Of a stretch of 64,000 bases of DNA, positions 45,770 through 55,808 are shown in pieces. Below the pieces are notes generated by a model, which saw only the letters and a program-made list of their open reading frames with translations, was not told the DNA's origin and did not search any database. Both the position numbers and the translations under genes were made by a program. The stretch lies in the NCBI RefSeq assembly GCF_024166365.1, contig NC_064841.1, forward strand, positions 28,636,001 to 28,700,000. Direction: 5' to 3'. The DNA comes from Elephas maximus indicus (Eukaryota > Chordata > Mammalia > Proboscidea > Elephantidae). Numbering within the stretch: the stretch's first letter is position 1; every line of letters begins with the position of its first letter.

Positions 45770-45975
45770 ATTTACTGGGTGGTGTAAATGGTTAATACAC
45801 TTGACAGCTAACCAAAAGGTTGGTGGTTTGAGTCCACCGAGAGGCACCTGGGAAGGAAGGCCTGGCAATCTACTGCTGAAAAATCAGCCATTGAAAACTT
45901 TATGGAGCCACATTCTAACTCTGGCACACGTGAGGCTGCCATGAGTTGGAATCAACTTGACAGCAACTGGTTATA
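45770..45975 (+). repeat. AfroSINE long variant
   Basis: CTGGGTGGTGTAAATGG head, GTGGTTTGAGTCCACC, GAAGGAAGGCCTGGCAATCT and AGTTGGAATCAACTTGACAG tail. Confidence 0.93.
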
Positions 45976-46320
45976 TAACTCTCTGAACACCCATTTTGGG
46001 AAGCTAAATAGGAAGGGAACTGCTTGAGCAAAGCTTCAGAGATGGGGAAGAGTATGTTCTGAGTGACCAGAATATGACATGCTAGTCATGGAGGGACAGA
46101 AGATGAGGCAGGACAGGAAGGTAGAGGCCTGGTCTCAGAAGGCCTTGCCTGCTAAGATAAGGAGCTTGGATTTTGTCTTATGACAGGAAAACTCTTAGCC
46201 TGGGACTTGTGCAGAAACCTGTACCAGGTGATTTAGTAGGGAATGCCATACATGGAACATGACTAAAGAACCAGGGAGGAAACCAGGGAAGGAGACAAAG
46301 CCAGTACAGGGAAGCATTGA

Positions 46321-46372
46321 AGGTCACTATGAGTTGGAATCGACTCAATGACACATAACAACAACAACATAG
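46321..46372 (+). repeat. RTE/AfroSINE 3' tail fragment
   Basis: Only AGGTCACTATGAGTTGGAAT, the ATCGACTCAATGAC part and an ACAACAACAACA end are present. It cannot be said whether the parent was the LINE or the SINE, because the tail is shared. Confidence 0.8.
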
Positions 46373-47970
46373 GCAACTGGCTGCTTGATCCCAAGAGACC
46401 TTCTGAGAAGTCTTATGACATGCATCTCAGCACAGTCCATCCAAGAGAAAAAAGGGGAAAGCATTTATCCATGTTTCTTATTTTCTATTGATCAAAAGCA
46501 TTAACTACCCCATACTTCTGGGTTGTGTATCACTGCCAGGCAGATCATAGGCACCACCTGAAGCTCATCAGAGGAGCCTGGGCTACAGAGGCTGGGTCAG
46601 GTTGTACCTGTGTGAAACTGGTTGAAGTCTTCATTGGTGCTACAGCAATGGAGGCAATAAGAGGTGAGTCTGAGAGGATTTGACACTGCATAACAGGTGG
46701 CCAATACAGAGAACTACTGAGGGATTTTAAAGGACCCATATAATCAGATTTATACACTGGTGAGCTGATAAGTGTTGAACATCTAGCTTTCTAGAAAAAA
46801 AAGTGTATGTGTGCACATGTATGTCCATGTACTTTTGTCTGTTATAAATTTTACTGATATAAAGGGTGTGTAGCACACAGTTATAAGTAATAATAAAATA
46901 TACGATACTCTTTATTGTAAATTCCATGTAGCCAACTGATTCTCACAGAATTTTTTTTGGTTTATACTGAATTCTTGTATTCATAGCCAATCTATGGTTA
47001 CAATTGATGAAAGAGGCTAGTTGTGACATTAGCGTTGGTTGTTTTCCTTTACGGAATGGAGTAAGATGAAAGTGAAACAATGATGTCATATTTCAGAACT
47101 TCCCTTGTTTTTTAAGGCATTTTCTTTATAAATTGGATAGTTGTTTTTGAATACTGAAAGAATATTTCCTCAATTTTTTTGATTTATTTCTAATGTAACA
47201 GCTACAGGAGCAATACATTTCATTACATTTTCTCCATGACTTCCTTGAGGCTAGACCATCAACAAAACAAAAATCAAGCTGCGATTTGTAGTATTTACCA
47301 TTTTCTGTGTGCAAAACGCCCATCATGGCCAATTTCAAGCTACAGGAAGATGGAGGTGGGAAGAGATGTGCCCTAGCACAACGTTATATAGTATCTCTGC
47401 CTCACAGATAAAATAGATGTAAATAACCTTAAGAGCACCGACAACAGTAAAATGTAGTAAAGTAATAAGGAACTGATATGCTTGAATATTTATTACCTTT
47501 GTTTTGAGTATAATTTATTTTAAGTTTGTATAAGTTTTTAATACTGTATTTTTATGCAAATAACACACAACTTCTGCATTTGTTTGCCTGCTGTACCCTC
47601 CCTCCATGGGGCACCCTCACAAGTGCTGCCGTGGCAACCCTTTTCCACATAGTGCTGTAAAAAAATTAGCATAGTGTGCTTATGAAAATACCTCAAGGGG
47701 GGAGGATGAGGCTGGCAAACAAATGCAGAAGGCGCATGTTCTTTGCGTGAAAAACGGTAATCACTATGTTTAACAACTGACTCACAATATTCCTGAATTT
47801 AACAACAGGCCCAACCCAACACTGGAATCATATTTTTAGATTTCTTTAATGTATGAGCCAGACTAGCATACTGCTGAAGTTATATTTTTAGAAGATCACT
47901 TTGGGAGCTATCTGTAGAAATGTTTTAAAGGGAAATGGTCCAGAGACAGGGAAAAAGTACCTGAACTGGA
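46373..47970. other. No recognisable gene; old repeat possible at 46540-46740
   Basis: Short minus-strand frames at 46545-46757 and 47126-47338 lack family features. Nothing was assigned. Confidence 0.4.
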
Positions 47971-48136
47971 GCCCTGTTGTTGTTGTTTGCTGTCCAGTCA
48001 ATTCCAACTCATAGTGACCCTACAGGACAGAGTAGAACTGCCCCATAGGGTTTCCAAAGAATGGCTGGTAGATTCGAACTACTGACCTTTTGGTTAGCAG
48101 CCTAAGCTCTTAACCACTGTGCCACTAGGGCTCCTC
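47971..48136 (-). repeat. AfroSINE, antisense, GTT-rich tail
   Basis: GTTGTTGTTGTTTGCTGTCC at the tail side (CAA-type end on minus), full body, and head CCACTAGGGCTCC. Confidence 0.93.
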
Positions 48137-48202
48137 CACATGTATAGGGGTTAGGATTCCAACACATGTTTTGGGGGCACACAATTCAATTCATAACAAT
48201 GG
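48137..48202 (-). repeat. MaLR LTR 5' end fragment, antisense
   Basis: GGGGTTAGGATTCCAACACA, then ACACAATTCAATTCATAACA, is the complement of the opening of MLT1/MST-type LTRs. The boundary with the SINE is abrupt. Confidence 0.7.
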
Positions 48203-49546
48203 CCATGGGCCAAAAGAGTTTGTGGGTGAGACTCCTGCCCAGCCCAAGCTACTAGTGCCCTCCTGAGAATGGGGTTCGTGTCAAGGGAACCAGATGCCAG
48301 GCCTTGTTTTTGGGAGCTTGCAAGTCTGGGAGAGGAGGCTCTAGAAAGGTGCTGGAACCTGGTGCGCACCCTACTGTGATGTCTCTGTCTCCTGTGTCAC
48401 CAGGAGCCTCGGGTTACTGGCTTTGTTTTTCCGTGACCCACAGAGCCAAGGGAGAAGACAACACTCTCCACTTCTTCTTGCAGCTTCTCGCTTGGCAGCC
48501 TCAGCTGTCCAGAGTTAGGCAGGGAACAGACAGCTTCTCTTCCCTCTCTTGGTTTGCCCTCTGGCAGCTTCCAAAAGTCTATCTGAAGCCACTTCTCCCC
48601 TGTAGATCGGCTGGTACAGAAGACAGCCTGAAGACCAGGAGCCTCCCAGTCCATCTGCACACCCAGAGTATCTGAATCTCACTTCAGAGCCATCCAGCCC
48701 CCTCTACTCTTAGTAGATAGTCAAGTGGAGTAAATACAAGGATGAAAGTGGTACCTGGTGAGTGGCTGTTCCAGTAACTGAGCTATGGACTATGGAGGGC
48801 AGCTCATATATGGCTGGACTGTGGGACAGGGAAAGAGGATGGAGTTGAGATTCCAGGTAAAGTTTAATCATATTCTGTTTTGAACTTGAAGGAATAGGTG
48901 CTGTGGAATATACATGTGGATTCGGGAGAGAGGGAGGTCAGGAATGGCACTATTGGGAGCGGTAAAACGTGGGTAAAAAAAATGGCTGAGAGACCCCCTT
49001 CCCCAAGAGGACATAGAATGAGAAGCTGTGTAGTGGAATGGTAGACTAGGTGGAGTTTAGAACCTCGAGGAGCACCAGTGTTTAAGGGATGGTGTCAGGA
49101 AAGGGAGCCCATGTAGCAGATTGAGGAATGTCCAGAGAACTCTGAGGGGAAGGAAATGGCACAAACAAAGTGGCTGAGACACAAACGATTGTGGGGTATA
49201 CTGGGAGCAGTTTGGCCCATTGTGTTTACGCTTACAGTTTCCCAAGTTTATCTATTCAGAGTTACGATTATGTTAACCTTGCTTCCCTTCCTCCTTAAAA
49301 AAAAAAAAGGAGTCAGACTCTGAAGTATTTTAAATGAGCCAGGGTCAGTTTATAGTGTTAACACTTTGATCAAGCCTTTTGTAGTCAGCGTGAGGAGAAA
49401 ACAAACGTCGGCTTTTTCCGGCTTGGTGTCTCTTGCAGTGTTTTTTCATATTAATCACTTCATTTTCCTCTTGGCCACGGGCCTGACATTTTTTTCTCTG
49501 ATGGTTGTCAGCTGCCTGGTGTGTCAAGCAGTTTTTCACTGTGATA
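48203..49546. other. No recognisable gene or repeat
   Basis: The overlapping frames at 48304-48675 (plus, 123 residues) and 48397-48660 (minus) have no identifiable domain. A 12-base A-run lies at about 49297. The region may include decayed LTR material, but this could not be shown. Confidence 0.4.
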
Positions 49547-50418
49547 CAGGGCCACAGGGGAGCTCAAGCTGGCACAGTTACTGCCAGGAGAGATTATCCA
49601 ATAAACAAGGTAAGCATGTGCTTAGGGCTTCAACAAAACAGGGGTACCATTTGTCCAAAGCAAAGACCCATAGATGCCAAGCAGACAGATACAAGGAAAA
49701 GTGAGCACACAACAATGACTCAAGAAAGGCTCGATTCATTATCCTTATTACATACGGAAGTAGATTTTGTTCAGCAGCTTAGTTGTGAAGAAATCACTGA
49801 AGAATTTGTAAGAGTAAAGAATAGAAAGAAATGTTTTTAATTATAACATGTCAGATATGAAAGATCTATCTAAAAATAAAATACAGTAATTTGTTGTAAT
49901 ATTTGTTTGCTGATCATTAAATTTTCTTTTATGACATATTTTCATTTATAATTACAGCATTTATTATGCAACCAGCATCAAAATTGAAGTATGAGCCATT
50001 TAAAGCTAAATTGGCGAACATCAATCTTTCGTTGTGGGAAATCAATAGAATTTTACATTGATTATTGAGACAGCTAAGCTCACTGACTCATTTTCTTTGT
50101 TGTAGAATATGTGGGATATTCTCTTTGTAGAAAATGTGGTATATAGCAAAAATCTTAGCACCCTGCATCCACTAAAAATTTTATGACCCAGTTCATCTCA
50201 TTCTGCCAAAATGGCATATGCACTTTTGTGTTCAATTGCTAATATTATAGTTGCATTTAAAAAGAATTTACGTCGTGGATAGCTAAGATACATACACACA
50301 TTTACATATACATGTGTATATCTAACTGACATATCCCGTTTGAATGCATGAGTAAGCAGAGGAGGGGGCACCACAATTATCAGTGTTAAGGGCCCTCACA
50401 TGCCTTAATCTGGCCCTG
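49547..50418 (+). mobile_element. Internally deleted hAT DNA transposon (Tip100/Zaphod-like)
   Basis: CAGGGCC at 49547-49553 and GGCCCTG at 50412-50418 are exact terminal inverted complements. The near-terminal phrases TGTGCTTAGGGCTTCAACAA and AAGGGCCCTCACATGCC are typical of hAT-Tip100-type mammalian elements. Only a C-terminal transposase remnant lies inside, so the copy is non-autonomous. No matching 8-bp duplication is seen at the flanks (CTGTGATA against GTTACTGC). Confidence 0.65.
49715..49840 (+). pseudogene. hAT transposase C-terminal remnant
   Basis: The frame reads QERLDSLSLLHTEVDFVQQL and then EEITEEFVRVKNRK before a stop. ERL.SLSLLxxE followed by a D/E-EFxxxKxRK stretch is the usual ending of hAT-family dimerisation domains and of host ZMYM/ZBED-type proteins derived from them. 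About 40 residues remain, with no upstream catalytic region. Its place between hAT terminal repeats favours the transposon over a host pseudogene. Confidence 0.6.
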
Positions 50419-50905
50419 GTTACTGCCCAAAGTGTGTCTCACTCTTGGTGGTTATGTTCAGTAACATCCAGAAATCCCAGTTCTACTGAAATGAATTATA
50501 GGCTTTAAAATGACCGTGTGGTTTGCGTTTAGCAAAAATATACCCCAGACCTATACAAGGGTTGTTGGTATTGGGAGAAATAAGCTGACGCCAACAAGAA
50601 AAAAAATAAAAAGACACTACCTAAAGAGATAGTAGAGAGAATTTTCTACATCACAAATCTCTTGAATAAGTAGATTTGGTTGTGACCACAGGCTTGACAT
50701 ATGAAATACTATTCCGTGGGAATTAAAGTTAGTGGCTTTGTGAAGGTATTTACCACAGACTTGAAAACTTTTCTCATATTCTTTTGACAAAGCAGAGCAG
50801 TATGGAGAAATAAAGACAGGCTTTTTCTGTGACTGTTTATCTGCTCTAATCCTCTTAAACACTTAATGTGTCCCCATGCACATAGCAGAGAAATGAAACA
50901 TAGCT
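50419..50905. other. No recognisable gene or repeat
   Basis: The short minus frame at 50617-50862 has no recognisable family. Nothing else was identified. Confidence 0.45.
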
Positions 50906-51076
50906 AATCCTGGTGGTGTAGTGGTTAAGCACTACGACTGCTAGCCAAAAGGTCCACGGTTCTACTCGACCAGGTGCTCCTTGGAAACTCAATGGGGCCA
51001 TTCTACTCTGTCCTATAGGGTCCCTATGAGTCAGAATCGACTCAACAATGACGACAGGTTTGGTTTTGGTTTTTTA
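50906..51076 (+). repeat. AfroSINE, near full length
   Basis: AATCCTGGTGGTGTAGTGG head to GAATCGACTCAACAATGACG tail and TTTGG-rich end. It is followed directly by the first TACCTTATAA. Confidence 0.94.
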
Positions 51077-52124
51077 TACCTTATAAAGGAAACCTTGGTG
51101 GCGTAGTGGTTAAGAGCTATGGCTTCTACCCAAAAGGTCTGTAGTTCAAATCCACCAGGCGCTCCTTGAATACCCTATTGGGCAGTTCTACTTTTTTTTT
51201 TTTTTTTAATTAACTTTTATTAAGCTTCAAGTGAACATTTACAATTCCAATCAGTCTGTCACATGTAAGTTTACATACATCTTACTCCCTTCTCCCACTT
51301 GCTCTCCCCCTATTGAGTCAGCCCTTTCAGTCTCTCGTTTCGTGCCAATTTTGCCATCTTCCCTCTCTCTCTATCTTCCCATCCCCCCTGCAGTCAAGAG
51401 TTGCCAACACACTCTCCAGTGTCCACCTGATTTAATTAGCTCAGTCTTCATCAGCATCTCTCTCCCACCCGCTGGCCAGTCCCTTTCATGTCTGATGAGT
51501 TGTCTTCGGGGATGGTTCCTGTCCTGTGCCAACAGAAGGTCTGGGGAGCATTGCCGCCGGGATTCCTCTAGTCGCAGTCAGACCATTAAGTATGGTCTCT
51601 TTATGAGAATTTGGGGTCTGCATCCCACTGATCTTCTGCTCCCTCAGGAGTTCTCTGTTGTGCTCCCTGACAGGGGAGTCATCGATTGTGGCCGGGCACC
51701 AACTAGTTCTTCTGGTCTCAGGATGATGTAGGTCTCTGGTTCATGTGGCCCTTTCTGTCTCTTGGGTTCTTAGTTGTTGTGTGACCTTGGTGTTCTTCAT
51801 TCTCCTTTGCTCCAGGTGGGTTGAGACCAATTGATGCATCTTAGATGGCTGCTTGTTAGCATTTAGGACCCCAGACGCCACATTTCAAAGTGGGATGCAG
51901 AATGTTTTCATAATAGAATTATTTTGCCAATTGACTTAGAAGTCCCCTCAAACCATGTTCCCCAGACCCCCGCCCCTGCTCCGCTGACCTTTGAAGCATT
52001 CATTTTATCCCGGAAACCTCTTTGCTTTTAGTCCAGTCCAATTGGGCTGACCTTCCTTGTATTGAGTGTTGTCTTTCCCTTCACCCAAAGCAGTTCTTAT
52101 CTACTGATTGATCAATAAAAAACC

Positions 52125-52158
52125 CTCTCCCTCCCTCCCTCCCTCCCTCCCTCCCCCC
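52125..52158 (-). repeat. G-rich (GGGA)n tract in L1 3' UTR
   Basis: The plus strand shows CTCCCTCCCTCCC units ending in CCCCCC. The minus (L1 sense) strand is therefore a run of GGGA, able in principle to fold into a G-quadruplex. Such purine tracts are known in mammalian L1 3' UTRs. Confidence 0.85.
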
Positions 52159-52211
52159 TTCGTAACCACAAAAGTATGTGTTCTTCTCAGTTTTTTCTAT
52201 TTCTCAAGATC

Positions 52212-52724
52212 TTATAATAGTGGTCTTATACAATATTTGTCCTTTTGCCTCTGACTCATTTCGCTCAGCATAATGCCTTCCAGATTCCTCCATGTTATGA
52301 AATGTTTCAGAGATTCGTCACTGTTCTTTATCGATGCGTAGTATTCCATTGTGTGAATATACCAGAATTTATTTACCCATTTATCCGTTGACGGACACCT
52401 TGGTTGCTTCCAGCTTTTTGCTATTGTAAACAGAGCTGCAATAAACATGGGTGTGCATATATCTGTTTGTGTGAAGGCCCTTGTATCTCTAGGGAATATT
52501 CCAAGGAGTGGGATTTCTGGGTTGTATGGTAGTTCTATTTCTAACTGTTTAAGATAACGCCAGATGGATTTCCAAAGTGGTTGTACCATTTTACATTCCC
52601 ACCAGCAGTGTATGAGAGTTCCAGTCTCTTCGCAGCCTCTCCAACATTTATTATTTTGTGTTTTTTGGATTAGTGCCAGTCTAGTTGGTGTGAGATGGAA
52701 TCTCATCGTAGTTTTAATTTGCAT
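52212..52724 (-). pseudogene. L1 ORF2 C-terminal segment, open to its stop
   Basis: 170 residues ending at the normal ORF2 stop. It holds the C-terminal cysteine motif C-x3-C-x7-H-x4-C (C27, C31, H39, C44 of this frame), then [17 protein letters not shown] and [15 protein letters not shown]. The reverse transcriptase and endonuclease are missing through 5' truncation, so the fragment cannot work. It sits in an AfroSINE, not in a host gene. Confidence 0.9.
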
Positions 52725-53087
52725 TTCTCTAATGGCTAATGATCAGGAGCATTTTCTCATGTATCTGTTGGCTGCCTGAATACCTTCTTTAGTGAAATGT
52801 GTGTTCATATCCTTTGCTCACTTCTTGATTGGGTTGTTTGTCTTTTTGTGGTTGAGTTTTGACAGAATCATGTAGATTTTAGAGATCAGGCGCTGGTCTG
52901 AGATGTCATAGCTGAAAATTCTTTCCCAATCTGTAGGTGGTCTTTTTACTCTTTTGGTGAAGTCTTTAGATGAGCATAGGTGTTTGATTTTTAGGAGCTC
53001 CCAGTTATCTGGTTTCCAGTTCTACTTTTTTCTGTAGGGTCACTATGAGTCGGAATTGACTTGGTAGCAGTGGGCAAGACCTTATAA

Positions 53088-53249
53088 GGACCTCTGGTGG
53101 CACAGTGGATAAGCTTTTGGCTGCTAACCAAAAGGTTGGCAGTTTAATTCCACCAGTGCTCCTTGGAAACCCCATAGGGCCGTTCTCCTCTGTCCTATAG
53201 GGTCACTATGAGTCAGAATGGACTTGACAGCAGCATTTTTTTTTTTTAA
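53088..53249 (+). repeat. AfroSINE, head-to-tail array member
   Basis: Head GACCTCTGGTGGCACAGTGG and tail GAATGGACTTGACAGCAGCA, then a T-run. Preceded by ACCTTATAA (53079-53087) and followed by TACCTTATAA (53250-53259). Confidence 0.94.
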
Positions 53250-53259
53250 TACCTTATAA

Positions 53260-53424
53260 TGGAGCCCCATGGCACAGTGGTGAGAGCTCGGCTGCTAACC
53301 AAAATGTCAGCAGTTTGAATCCACCAAATGCTCTTTGGAAACCCTATAGGGCAGTTCTACTCTGCCCTGTAGGATCACTATGAGTCGAAATCAACTTGAC
53401 AGCAATGGCTATGTTTGTTTATTA
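53260..53424 (+). repeat. AfroSINE, head-to-tail array member
   Basis: Head GGAGCCCCATGGCACAGTGG and tail AAATCAACTTGACAGCAATG. The flanking motif at 53425-53434 is TACCTTATAA. Confidence 0.94.
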
Positions 53425-53434
53425 TACCTTATAA

Positions 53435-53651
53435 CAAGAGCCCAGGTGGCATAGTGGTTGAGTGTTTGGGTGCTAATGGAAAGGTCAGCAGTTCAAATCC
53501 GCCAGCCGCTCCATGAGAGAAGACGTGACAGTCTGCATCTGTAGAGATTCACAGCCTTGGAAACCCTACGAGGGCATTTCTACTCTGTCCTACAGTCTTG
53601 CTGTGGCTAGGAATCAACGCTATGGCAATGTATTTGGTTTTTGTTTTTTTA
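53435..53651 (+). repeat. AfroSINE long variant, head-to-tail array member
   Basis: CAGGTGGCATAGTGGTTGAG head, CAGTTCAAATCCGCC, GAGAGAAGACGTGACAGTCT insert and GGAATCAACGCTATGGCAAT tail. Followed by TATCTCATAA (53652-53661), a changed form of the array motif. Confidence 0.92.
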
Positions 53652-53661
53652 TATCTCATAA

Positions 53662-54057
53662 CTACCACCCATCTGTCAGTTCGGTATACTGTGGTGGCTT
53701 GAGTGTTGCTATTTTGCTGAAAGCTATGCCAATGTTATTTCATGTACCAACAGGGTCACTCATGGTGGACAGGTTTCAGCAGAGCTTTCAGACTACGACA
53801 GACTAGGAAGAAAGGCCTGGTGATCTACTTCTGAAAATTAGCCAGTGAAAACCATATTGATCACAATAGAATATTGTCTGATATAGCACTGTCAGATGAG
53901 CCCCTAGGTTGGAAGGCATTCAGAACACACAGTAGCCATAATAATAAACTCGAGCATACGAACTGCGGTGAAGATGGTGCAGGACCGGGCGACATTTCGT
54001 TCTGTTGTACATGGGATTGTCATGAGTTTGACCCAACTCAGCAGCAACCAACAACAG
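53662..54057 (+). mobile_element. Internally deleted RTE LINE joining 5' end to 3' end
   Basis: The first ~270 bp (CATCTGTCAGTTCGGTATAC, GTGGACAGGTTTCAGC, ATTAGCCAGTGAAAACC, GATGAGCCCCTAGGTTGGAA) are the RTE 5' region, complementary to the inverted segment at 17362-17566. The last ~120 bp (GAAGATGGTGCAGGACCGGG, CATTTCGTTCTGTTGTACAT, GAGTTTGACCCAACTC, CAACCAACAACAG) are the RTE 3' tail. The coding body is absent. It is followed by TACCTTATAA (54058-54067). Confidence 0.82.
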
Positions 54058-54067
54058 TACCTTATAA

Positions 54068-54694
54068 TGTAGCAACTTCAATGTAGAAGTCTACTACTAG
54101 GGAATGGGACAACTAAAAAAAAAAAGAGTCCTTATATCAGGAATTGTTTGGCTACTAGTATCAGAGACCCCAGATAGTGGCTTAAACACACAAGGATTTA
54201 TTCTCTCATGTAAAAGCAGTCTGGAATTAGGCAGTTAAAAGCTGGCACGATGGCTCCAGAAATCATTGGCTTTCCCCAGCTGCCATCAGTCTGCCATCGT
54301 CAGTATGTAGCCCTTGTCCCAGATGGCTGCTGAAGCTCCAGCCATCATATTGACATTACAGGCAGAGACTGGAGGGAGAGGGAAGAAAGCATTGCCTTTT
54401 TAAGGGCATGTCTCAGAATTCCAGCACACATATCTCATTGTCCAGAGCTTAGTCACATAGCTGCACCTAGCTGCAGGTGTTGTGTTGAATTCAGTCTATA
54501 CCTCTAAATTATTATAAATCTCATCTAAAAATTAATGAAATCACAGTTTTCTCTTCTCCTGGCCATTATTGCAAGAGATTAGGGGAGAGCTCTTGCAAGA
54601 GTGAGATTCTTTAGTGTCTTTCTGAATAATTCTATCAAAATTGTCCAATGCCAAGAGGTCTTCCTCTGTGCCTTCTCAACGGTAATAACTGTAA
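54068..54694. other. Probable old repeat, unclassified
   Basis: About 54140-54540 (GTGGCTTAAACACACAAGGA, TTTATTCTCTCATGTAAAAG) looks like a familiar placental interspersed repeat in complementary orientation. I cannot name its class with confidence. Confidence 0.4.
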
Positions 54695-55200
54695 CACCAG
54701 TCAGGGTTCAGCTACAGAAACAGAACTAGTAGGTTACGTACATTAAGGGTTTTATTAGAAGAAATTGGCTTACTCAGTTGTGGGAGCTGACTAAGCAAAC
54801 CAGAGGTTCGTAGGGCAAGCAGTCAGGAAGGGGAGATCAAGCAAGCAGCCTGGAACCCTGTGAGCACGAGCTGAAATGTGGAGGCTCTGAACTCAGGAAG
54901 GGTGTAAGGCCTCTTTTAAAGGGCTTCCAACTGATTACATCAGTCCCACCCAGGATAATCTCCCTTCTCATTAACTTAAAGTCAAGTGATTGGGGACTTT
55001 AATGGCAGCTGCAAAATCCCTTCACAGTAGCACGTAGATTAGTGTTTGATTCAATAACTGGGAAAAGATGTGTATGTGTTACAAAAGGGCTGCTTTCTAC
55101 CTTCGTTTCTCCACTTCTCTAGAGAGAATATCCCTGTAGTTCACCCTAACTGAAAACACAAGAAAAATAATTTGGGGGAATATAGTTCAGCCTAGCACAT
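54695..55200 (-). mobile_element. ERVL LTR, MLT2-like, antisense
   Basis: GTCAGGGTTCAGCTACAGAA, then ACAGAACTAGTAGG, TTTTATTAGAAGAAATTGGC, ATTACATCAGTCCCACCCA and a decayed end near 55200 follow the complement of MLT2-type LTRs. Confidence 0.65.
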
Positions 55201-55615
55201 CACAAAGCCATCACACACCACTATTTAGTTGTCAGAGAGAGAAGGTCAAAACATGTCAATGTTTCTTCAGTTCAGGTGTTCTGGCAAAAGGTATGTGGAT
55301 ATTATGATTATTGGCTAAAATAAGAGCCTGCTATTAATTGTGTATTTTAATTATTTTTTATGCTTTGTTCTCCCTTTCATTTAGAGTAGATTATTCAGTT
55401 TATTTTACATGGTTTCATTAAGGAAGTGAAGAGTATTGAAGCTTATCAACCATTGTGAATTTATCAAAGTTGGCAGCACTTAATATTTGTTTTAAAAACT
55501 AATGGAGAAATGTAAATTTTTTAATAGCACGAATATTCTTTCTCATCTTTACCTCTCTTTGTCTTCTGCATACTGAGATACTAACGGACCTTTCCTCCTT
55601 TATTCAAACCAATAA

Positions 55616-55808
55616 AGTTGTTGTGTGCCACCGACTCATAGCTATTCTATAGGACAGAGTAGAACTTCCCCATAGGGTTTCCTAGGCTGTAGTCTTTATG
55701 GCAGCAGATCTCCAGGTCATTTCTCCCGTGGAACCGCTGATGGGTTTCAATTGCTGACCTTTCAGTTAAGTAGCTGGTACTTAACCATTGTGTCACCGGG
55801 GCTGCTTA
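55616..55808 (-). repeat. AfroSINE long variant, antisense
   Basis: TTGTGTGCCACCGACTCATA at the tail side, AGTCTTTATGGCAGCAGATC insert, and head GTCACCGGGGCTGC. Confidence 0.9.

Larger units (their letters stand above)
51198..53016 (-). mobile_element. L1 LINE, 5'-truncated, antisense, with 15-bp target duplication
   Basis: About 1.82 kb. On the minus strand it begins in ORF2 and passes a frame that stays open to the ORF2 stop at 52212. A 3' UTR of about 1 kb follows, containing a (GGGA)n purine tract (complement at about 52125-52158), and it ends in poly(A) (T-run 51192-51207 on plus). The duplicated target CAGTTCTACTTTTTT lies at 51183-51197 and 53017-53031. The clean duplication, the poly(A) and the open frame make this the youngest-looking L1 in the window. 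Confidence 0.93.
51087..53078 (+). repeat. AfroSINE split by an L1 insertion
   Basis: The left half (to 51197) runs from AAACCTTGGTGGCGTAG to GGGCAGTTCTAC. The right half (from 53017) resumes CAGTTCTACTTTTTTCTGTA and ends GACTTGGTAGCAGTGGGC. The 15-bp CAGTTCTACTTTTTT is present on both sides of the L1. Confidence 0.95.

Noticed and set aside
48304-48675. 123-residue plus-strand frame with an overlapping minus frame
   Set aside because: No recognisable family. The antisense frame is also open, which indicates composition rather than coding selection.
49366-49704. 112-residue plus frame with a hydrophobic stretch
   Set aside because: It crosses the hAT element start at 49547 without a domain. 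Only the later part in another frame shows transposase similarity.
51231-51731. 166-residue plus-strand frame
   Set aside because: It lies in the antisense 3' UTR of the L1 at 51198-53016, with serine/proline-rich chance coding from CT-rich DNA.
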